Of a stretch of 13,080 nucleotides of DNA, positions 10,001 to 13,080 are shown in pieces. The notes below the pieces were generated by a model that saw nothing but the letters and a program-made list of their open reading frames with translations, searched no databases and was not told the origin of the DNA. A program made the position numbers and the translations under genes. The stretch's first letter is position 1. Each line of letters opens with the position of its first letter. Origin of the DNA: Acidobacteriaceae bacterium. Lineage in GTDB: Bacteria; Acidobacteriota; Terriglobia; Terriglobales; SbA1. The stretch lies in the NCBI GenBank assembly GCA_003136335.1, contig PLEA01000607.1:185-13264 (forward strand), in the 5' to 3' direction.

Positions 10001-10466
10001 GGAAACCACGACCACCTGCGTTCGCCTGCCGCTGTTCGTTGCGAGTCTCGCGCACGCGCGATAGCAGCATCAGTTCAAAATTCGCCTGCACGTCCGCATG
10101 CGCCGCATCTAACGCGACTTCCTGCGTGCCGGCGGCAAATGCCGACATCTGCACCCGCACGGTATAGTGCCCGTCCGTTGGAATCCGCAGCGAGTAACTG
10201 CCATCTACATCCGTCGAAGTGCTGACCTGTTCCTTCGTCGCCGCATTCGCGGCAAAAACTCCAGCTCCTGGAATCGGCATATTCCCCGACTTCACCAACC
10301 CGTGAATCGTTCTCCCTGTCGCTTGCGTGGCAACTGGCGCAGTCGCCTGCCCCGGCAACACATGCGCAGAAAACACAACAACATAAAACGCGAACAGAAG
10401 CCGAAACACAAGCTTAGGACGCAGCCTGCCTTTGACCAGTGGAGTTCGAAGACTGGAGATCCTCAT
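7077..10466 (-). CDS. TonB-dependent receptor, Oar-like, with carboxypeptidase-regulatory-like N-terminus
   Basis: A 1,129-residue outer-membrane protein. An N-terminal signal peptide with a long basic n-region (hydrophobic core about 19-36, likely cut after PGQA near 41) precedes a carboxypeptidase-regulatory/CnaB-like beta domain (about 52-135; GLVKSGNMPIPGAGVFA, DVDGSYSLRIP). A polar linker leads to a glycine/phenylalanine-rich stretch (224-255). The Oar-like barrel entry follows: PHGSLYYGVGDSALN (261-275), FGGTVGGPLNIP (296-307), KTFYFVNYNGRR (315-326) and TVPTQAERNGDFS (336-348). Later barrel blocks include FAQDEWKVRGNLTLNLGVRY and NNFAPRIGFAWKPF, and the chain ends in a beta-signal-like TLTARFRF with terminal Phe. 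A normal plug domain is not recognisable between the regulatory domain and the barrel. These receptors import large or scarce substrates; the ligand here is unknown. It heads a unit with the VWFA gene. The ATG has only a close GAAG upstream. Confidence 0.92.
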   Translation of the reverse strand: MRISSLRTPLVKGRLRPKLVFRLLFAFYVVVFSAHVLPGQATAPVATQATGRTIHGLVKSGNMPIPGAGVFAANAATKEQVSTSTDVDGSYSLRIPTDGHYTVRVQMSAFAAGTQEVALDAAHADVQANFELMLLSRVRETRNEQRQANAGGRGFQSLSVLQSATGQDTANSSMSEIAPSGMPVPGIAPDSATESVAVSGNTSNSFNTMSADEMQQRFNDARQQGGGFGGGGGFGGQGGGFGGGGFGGGGFGRRGFDINQPHGSLYYGVGDSALNASPYSLTGQPTEKPGYVQNSFGGTVGGPLNIPHIYKGGSKTFYFVNYNGRRAENPFDQFSTVPTQAERNGDFSQTTYTSGLEAGQPVQLFGPQTNAAHNKILLINPAAEGLLQYVPLPNLPGSFQNFHYVTSANSDSDDLNVRLNHTFGAAPVRGRRGGGRGAPRNNLSIGFHYHGSSANLTNPFPSVGGNTNVRSFDVPVSYTRSIGKLTNIVRADFNRSRTRTQNLYAFSNDITGALGITGVSQNPFDWGLPSLSFTDFAGLQDTTPQLSRNQTYTFSDNVIWNHGKHTWRWGGDFRRVQVNTETDSNPRGSFVFTGLNTSQLDSGGNPIAGTGYDFADFLLGLPQQTSEQFGQNNHFRGNFWDLFAQDEWKVRGNLTLNLGVRYEYVSPLTEINNRIANLDLSPGVLTQTPPLEVTPIQPGEAGPYSGAVPASLVRPDRNNFAPRIGFAWKPFSKTVVRGGYGINYNTGAYQSMAQQLAFQPPFSTTATNIQNTPGDLTLQNGFPAVTGITNDYAVNPNYRLGYVQIRNLDIQQQIRPTVLLNLDYTGTKGTDLDILEAPNRTATGILIPSVDAFTYENSVADSEANAASVRLRKRLSSGFSLGGIYTFSKSLDDASSIGGGATSGSNTPGLGAGGTGAGGGGGSSGGGAANIAQNPLDLSAERGLSSFNQTHKFTADYLWELPFGNDKRWLTGNAPLRAIFGNWQWSGDWTIASGLPFTPRLLGNIADVNRGSNGTLRPDVVPGQPVSLANPSIGEWFNKAAFVAPPTGQYGNARRNSIIGPGSKVFDMAFTKIFSFKEARVLEFRAQATNIFNIPNYSSIDTNLNSPTFGRVAAVGGMRQFTLTARFRF
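7677..7777 (-). repeat. Second glycine-rich insertion in the receptor barrel
   Basis: Residues about 897-929 of the receptor are Gly/Ser/Ala/Thr-rich (core GAGGTGAGGGGGSSGGGAAN). They lie between the conserved barrel blocks TFSKSLDDASS and ERGLSSFNQTHKF, so this is probably an expanded loop of the barrel. A smaller Arg/Gly-rich patch (GRRGGGRG) occurs near residues 430-437. Confidence 0.7.
9700..9797 (-). repeat. Low-complexity Gly/Phe coding repeat inside the TonB-dependent receptor
   Basis: About 98 bp encode residues 224-255 of the receptor as short repeats of the form FGGGG, with occasional Gln and Arg. On the plus strand it appears as repeated CCNCC blocks broken by GAA or AAA triplets for Phe. 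Such runs can change copy number by slippage. It sits where the plug domain would be expected. Confidence 0.8.
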
Positions 10467-10680
10467 AGCTTCGTGCGTTCGTTTAACGCCATCTCGCTTG
10501 GATCATACCGCCGCTCCCGGCCCTGAACTGTAAAAGTTTGTGACATCTTCTGTAATTCCCCAATTGAAGCCAGCTTCGTAAAGTTATGCAAAGATTGTCC
10601 GAATTCTGGTTTGTGCCGCAACTTCGGAGCGATAATTTCGTTCATACCAGTAGACAGATCGTTTTGAAAAGGAGATCTCT
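10467..10680. promoter_or_regulatory. Divergent promoter region between the receptor and the Spy-like gene
   Basis: This 214-bp non-coding gap separates two genes transcribed away from each other, so it must hold the promoters of both the receptor-VWFA unit (minus) and the Spy-like gene (plus). I see no sigma-70 hexamer pair with proper spacing on either strand. TATGAT-like and TTGAAG-like hexamers are present but lack convincing partners. The assignment rests on gene geometry, not on a recognised motif. Confidence 0.45.
10667..10674 (+). promoter_or_regulatory. Strong ribosome binding site of the Spy-like gene
   Basis: AAAAGGAG is followed by 6 nt (ATCTCT) and then the ATG at 10681. This is the best Shine-Dalgarno match in the window and fixes the start. 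It suggests this small protein is translated efficiently when expressed. Confidence 0.8.
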
Positions 10681-11136
10681 ATGCTTAAGCATTCCCTGCT
10701 CGTACTTGTCGCAGTGGGCGCCGTCTCGGTCGCCGTGCCTTTCGCGGCGGCGCAAGATAGCCCGCCCGCTGATCAACAATCTCAGCACTCACAGGAACAC
10801 GGCGGATGGCACCGCGGCCAACAAGATCCCGCCCAGCGCACCCAGGAACTGACCAAACAGCTCAAGCTCACGTCCGATCAGCAAACCAAAGTGCTGGATG
10901 CCCTCCAGTCGGCACACACCCAGATGGAGAGCCTGCGCCAGGACACCTCTCTTTCCCAGCAGGATCGCCGCGCGAAAATGATGGATATCCACAAGAACAC
11001 CGACTCGCAGATTCGCGGGCTCCTCGACTCGAACCAGCAAAAGAAGTGGGACGAGATGCAGGCCAAGCGTGAACAACGAATGGAAAACCATCACCCCGAC
11101 GCCGGGTCCAATCCGACTCCGCCCCCTCAACAATAA
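10681..11136 (+). CDS. Spy/CpxP-like LTXXQ-motif periplasmic protein
   Basis: A 151-residue protein with a clear signal peptide (residues 1-24, cut after FAAA before QDSPP). The mature part is strongly helical and charged. It carries the first LTXXQ motif (LKLTSDQQTKVLDAL, about 61-75) and a degenerate second one (LDSNQQKKWDEM, in place of LTxxQ), in the arrangement of Spy and CpxP. Those are periplasmic chaperone or stress-response proteins of similar length. The linker after the signal peptide is rich in His and Gln (HSQEHGGWHRGQQ) and the tail is HHPDAGSNPTPPPQQ, so metal binding is possible but unproven. It is divergent from the receptor gene and precedes the kinase fragment and receiver gene. 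Family assignment is good; chaperone activity is inferred. Confidence 0.85.
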   Translation: MLKHSLLVLVAVGAVSVAVPFAAAQDSPPADQQSQHSQEHGGWHRGQQDPAQRTQELTKQLKLTSDQQTKVLDALQSAHTQMESLRQDTSLSQQDRRAKMMDIHKNTDSQIRGLLDSNQQKKWDEMQAKREQRMENHHPDAGSNPTPPPQQ

Positions 11137-11152
11137 CTCTCAGAAACTGAAA

Positions 11153-11196
11153 GCCAGTCGATTTCTCGCGGGTCAAAACCCCGAGAAACGACTGGC
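11153..11196 (+). terminator. Strong imperfect hairpin after the Spy-like gene
   Basis: GCCAGTCG (11153-11160) pairs with CGACTGGC (11189-11196). After a single bulged A, TTTCTCG (11162-11168) pairs with CGAGAAA (11182-11188). After a bulged C, GGG (11170-11172) pairs with CCC (11179-11181), and T73/A78 can close a CAAA loop. That gives 18-19 pairs in 44 nt, starting 17 bp after the Spy-like stop. The following TCTCTT is only a weak U tract, so it may terminate, attenuate or protect the Spy-like mRNA end. The hairpin is direct from sequence; its role is inferred. Confidence 0.6.
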
Positions 11197-11236
11197 TCTC
11201 TTGATCGTTAAGTTAGTCGAAAGGCTCTCTCGCGAA

Positions 11237-11614
11237 ATGGAGTTGGTGATGTTTCGTCTGGTGCAAGAATGCCTGCGCAACCTCCATCGCCACAGCGGAA
11301 GCAAGAGTGCCTCGATCCGTATTGCGCGCGACGCAGACGGTGTTTCCCTCGAGGTCAAGGCTAACGGTAAAGGAATATCGCCGGAAAAACTCTGTGAAAT
11401 TCAATCGCAAGGTTCCGGCGTGGGCATCCGAGGTATGCGCGAACGGGCGCGACACTTTGGCGGTCATAGGCTGATCGAATCGAATCACAAGGGGACAAAG
11501 ATTTCATTCAAGTTTCCCTTCCCCAGGAATGATCCCTCAAAAACGCGAGATCGTCGTTCAGCAAGCCCGCGTGGTCCGACCCGTTCAGGTCGCTGGGTGA
11601 TACTCTTTATTTAG
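11237..11614 (+). CDS. HATPase-only fragment of a NarL-type sensor kinase, probable remnant
   Basis: From the ATG at 11237 this gives 125 residues resembling only the C-terminal ATPase domain of NarL/DegS/UhpB-type kinases: N-box FRLVQECLRNLHRHSGS (6-22), G1 region VKANGKGIS and G2 region GSGVGIRGMRERARHFGG. The frame is open back into the Spy-like gene, but kinase similarity begins only near 11212, just after the hairpin. No sensor, membrane segment or phosphoacceptor-His domain is encoded. The Asp of the G1 DNGKG motif, which contacts the ATP adenine, is Ala42 (GCT at 11360-11362, one base from GAT). After KFPFP a basic 30-residue tail looks unrelated to the family. The ATG has no good ribosome site. 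A decayed kinase is most likely; a small ATPase-like regulatory protein is less likely. Confidence 0.55.
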   Translation: MELVMFRLVQECLRNLHRHSGSKSASIRIARDADGVSLEVKANGKGISPEKLCEIQSQGSGVGIRGMRERARHFGGHRLIESNHKGTKISFKFPFPRNDPSKTRDRRSASPRGPTRSGRWVILFI

Positions 11615-11635
11615 GAAGCGGCTCATCAGTACTCT

Positions 11636-12022
11636 ATGAGAATTCTCATTGCCGACGACAATGAATGGGTCCGACGCGGCGTTACGAATATTCTGGCTCC
11701 CACCCATTGGGATGTCTGCGGCGAAGCGAAAGATGGGGCCGAGGCAATTCAGAAAGCGGCGGAACTCCTGCCCGATCTCATCCTTTTGGACGTGAGCATG
11801 CCTGGATTAAACGGACTGGAGGTAACCCGTCTTCTTCGTCAAAAAGTGCCCGGCGCCAAGATTTTGATCATCAGCCAGCATGACCCAGTCGTCTTACTCC
11901 CACGCGCGATCGAGGCGGGCGCCCACGGATGCGTCGACAAGGGTCGTCTCAGTACCGAACTGTTGCCGGCTATCGCGAGCGTGATGGATGCTGTCGAAAA
12001 TCACAGCGGCCCTCAGTGCTAA
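11636..12022 (+). CDS. Stand-alone response regulator receiver domain protein
   Basis: A 128-residue complete CheY-like receiver domain. The acidic pair Asp7/Asp8, phosphoacceptor Asp52 (LILLDVSMPG), Ser80 (KILIIS) and Lys102 (GCVDKG) are all present, so it should be phosphorylatable. The sequence resembles receivers of NarL/LuxR-type regulators (VRRGV, SMPGLNGLEV), but it ends after the last helix with no HTH output domain. It starts 21 bp after the stop of the kinase fragment and is probably cotranscribed with it. The only purine-rich site (AGGAAG) lies about 17 nt before the ATG, so initiation may be weak or coupled. Because the adjacent kinase looks non-functional, its phosphodonor is probably encoded elsewhere. 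It may act by protein contact rather than DNA binding. Confidence 0.88.
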   Translation: MRILIADDNEWVRRGVTNILAPTHWDVCGEAKDGAEAIQKAAELLPDLILLDVSMPGLNGLEVTRLLRQKVPGAKILIISQHDPVVLLPRAIEAGAHGCVDKGRLSTELLPAIASVMDAVENHSGPQC

Positions 12023-12027
12023 CTCCT

Positions 12028-12091
12028 ACCGGCCTCAAGGAAGTTCGTCATCCCCAGCGACCGGCCTCAAGGAAGTCTGTCATCCCGAGCA
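12028..12091. repeat. Two tandem copies of a 32-bp unit
   Basis: The unit beginning ACCGGCCTCAAGGAAGT occurs at 12028-12059 and again at 12060-12091. The first 17 bases are identical, and the second part (GTCATCCC-AGC) differs by a few bases. The second copy runs directly into the left arm of the palindromic element, so the first copy carries a truncated copy of that arm. Confidence 0.75.
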
Positions 12092-12179
12092 AAGCGAGGG
12101 ACCTGGGTTCCTGCTTGGGCCACCATTGAGCCCGGAGCTACAAGCAGAAGCCTAGATCCCTCGCCTCGCCCGGGATGAC
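12079..12179. repeat. Palindromic intergenic element with 26-bp inverted arms (REP/MITE-like)
   Basis: The left arm 12079-12104 (begins GTCATCCCGAGC) and right arm 12154-12179 (ends GCCCGGGATGAC) are inverted repeats matching at 22 of 26 positions. The 49-bp centre contains a second nested stem: CTGCTTG 12111-12117 with CAAGCAG 12141-12147, and GGC with GCC near 12118-12132. On a minus-strand transcript all four arm differences become G-U pairs, giving a continuous 26-pair stem. Motifs of the type GTCATCCCGAGC...GCGAGGGA are known to me as dispersed intergenic palindromes in several bacterial groups, including Acidobacteriota. No transposase is encoded and no T-run follows either arm. It may serve as a transcript end or simply be a non-autonomous repeat. 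Confidence 0.75.
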
Positions 12180-12294
12180 AAAGCTTTAAAATGCAAGCGT
12201 CGCGCATCGATCCCTTGAGCCCCGCGCCAAATCACATTGAAAATTGCTGTGCACCTCAAACCGTGCGACTACGATGAGACCTCGGTGCGACGCC

Positions 12295-13080
12295 ATGCAC
12301 ATTGATGCCCACCAGCACTTTTGGAGGTACAGCCCTGCCGCATACGAATGGATCGATGATGCAATGGCCGCGCTCCGCCGGGATTTTCTCCCGCACGACT
12401 TGAAGCCCGAACTAGAACGCAATAACTTCCAAGCCTCGGTTGCGGTTCAGTCACGCCAGACGCTGGAAGAAACTCACTGGCTTCTCGACCTGGCTGAGTG
12501 TTCTCCGTGGATTCTCGGTGTGGTCGGATGGATCGACCTGCGATCGCCGGACGTTCGCTCGCAACTGAAAGCCTTCGCTCGGAATCCAAAACTGGTCGGC
12601 GTCCGCCACATCGTACAGAGTGAGCCCGACGATCGCTTCCTGCTGCAGCCGGATTTCCTGCGCGGCGTTTCCGTCCTGGAAGAATTCGACCTTACTTACG
12701 ACATTCTGATTTACACCAAACATCTTCCCGTAGCTGCCGAGTTTGTGCAGCGCTTTCCGCACCAGCGCTTCGTGCTCGATCATCTTGCCAAGCCACCGAT
12801 CAGAAACGGCAAGATCGATCCCTGGGCGCAAGGCATCTCACGGCTGGCCGCATTCCCGAACGTATTCTGCAAACTGTCGGGACTGGTCACCGAAGCCGAT
12901 TGGCAGCATTGGAAACCGGAGCAGATCATCCCGTTCCTCGACGTCGCCTTCGAATCGTTCGGACCGGATCGCCTGATGATCGGCTCCGATTGGCCCGTGT
13001 GTCTGGTCGCCGCATCGTACGCGCGAACGGTCGAAGTCGTGGAGAGCCATCTCCTCCAGAAATATCCAGACTGTAAAGAT
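12295..13080 (+). CDS. Amidohydrolase 2 family protein (COG3618, fuconolactonase-like), partial
   Basis: The frame is open from 12295 to the window end (262 codons, no stop), so the C-terminus is missing; only a small part is likely absent. It is a TIM-barrel metal-dependent hydrolase of the amidohydrolase-2 superfamily. Visible motifs are the metal-binding DAHQHFW (His6, His8), LVGVRHIVQ, LDHLAKPPI (Asp162-His163), NVFCKLSGLVTEADW and FGPDRLMIGSDWPVC with the conserved Asp232. COG3618 members open sugar lactones such as L-fucono-1,5-lactone or related lactones; the substrate here is not determined. The ATG at 12295 matches the family start (MxIDAHQHFW). An in-frame ATG at 12274 would add seven residues; neither has a clear ribosome site. 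No promoter is recognised between the palindromic element and the gene. No signal peptide is seen, so it is probably cytoplasmic. Confidence 0.9.
   Translation, partial: MHIDAHQHFWRYSPAAYEWIDDAMAALRRDFLPHDLKPELERNNFQASVAVQSRQTLEETHWLLDLAECSPWILGVVGWIDLRSPDVRSQLKAFARNPKLVGVRHIVQSEPDDRFLLQPDFLRGVSVLEEFDLTYDILIYTKHLPVAAEFVQRFPHQRFVLDHLAKPPIRNGKIDPWAQGISRLAAFPNVFCKLSGLVTEADWQHWKPEQIIPFLDVAFESFGPDRLMIGSDWPVCLVAASYARTVEVVESHLLQKYPDCKD

Noticed and set aside
10525..10558. An imperfect dyad (GAACTGTAAAAG / TCTTCTGTAATTC) in the divergent promoter gap, a possible operator
   Set aside because: Only 9 of 17 half-site positions match, which is not much above chance in an AT-rich stretch.
11069..11236. 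Upstream extension of the kinase fragment to an ATG inside the Spy-like gene
   Set aside because: The extension overlaps the Spy-like C-terminus and the hairpin and has no kinase similarity before about 11212, so the later ATG was preferred.
12215..12243. TTGAGC with TGAAAA at 17-bp spacing before the amidohydrolase, a possible promoter
   Set aside because: The -10 match is poor, and such pairs occur by chance; not enough to call a promoter.

Overview
The window most likely comes from an Acidobacteriota chromosome (Terriglobia-like). The evidence is gene content: a VWFA protein of the 'VWFA-related Acidobacterial domain' type, a large Oar-like TonB-dependent receptor with a carboxypeptidase-regulatory-like N-terminus and glycine-rich stretches, a COG3618 amidohydrolase, and a dispersed-type GTCATCCCGAGC palindrome. 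The phylum is inferred from these families; no rRNA or marker gene is present. There are no tRNAs, insertion sequences or CRISPR arrays.

Layout. (1) Positions 1-2930, plus strand: the 3' end of a tripartite RND efflux operon, with the last segment of the inner-membrane permease, a membrane-fusion protein and a NodT-type outer-membrane lipoprotein whose start overlaps the preceding stop (ATGA). Together they would form one envelope-spanning pump. (2) Positions 2940-4727, minus strand: a GH15 family glucoamylase/trehalase-like hydrolase, tail-to-tail with the efflux operon with only 9 bp between stops. Its family-conserved N-terminus extends upstream of the first ATG and points to a CTG start. 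(3) Positions 4923-10466, minus strand: a probable two-gene unit, the TonB-dependent receptor followed 9 bp later by the VWFA protein. (4) Positions 10681-12022, plus strand and divergent from the receptor: a Spy/CpxP-like LTXXQ periplasmic protein, a strong hairpin, a HATPase-only fragment of a NarL-type sensor kinase with a substituted ATP-binding residue, and a receiver-only response regulator. (5) Positions 12023-12294: non-coding, with a 32-bp tandem duplication running into a roughly 100-bp palindromic element. (6) Position 12295 to the window end: a COG3618 (fuconolactonase-like) amidohydrolase cut by the window edge.

The region is mainly about the cell envelope: drug or solute efflux, outer-membrane uptake, periplasmic folding stress, plus carbohydrate-related hydrolases. 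I found no obvious new defence or mobile system. The points most worth a second look are the receptor whose plug region is replaced by a glycine-rich linker, the decayed or minimal kinase/receiver pair behind a large hairpin, the palindromic repeat whose arm differences are all G-U compatible on one strand, and the likely CTG start of the GH15 gene.
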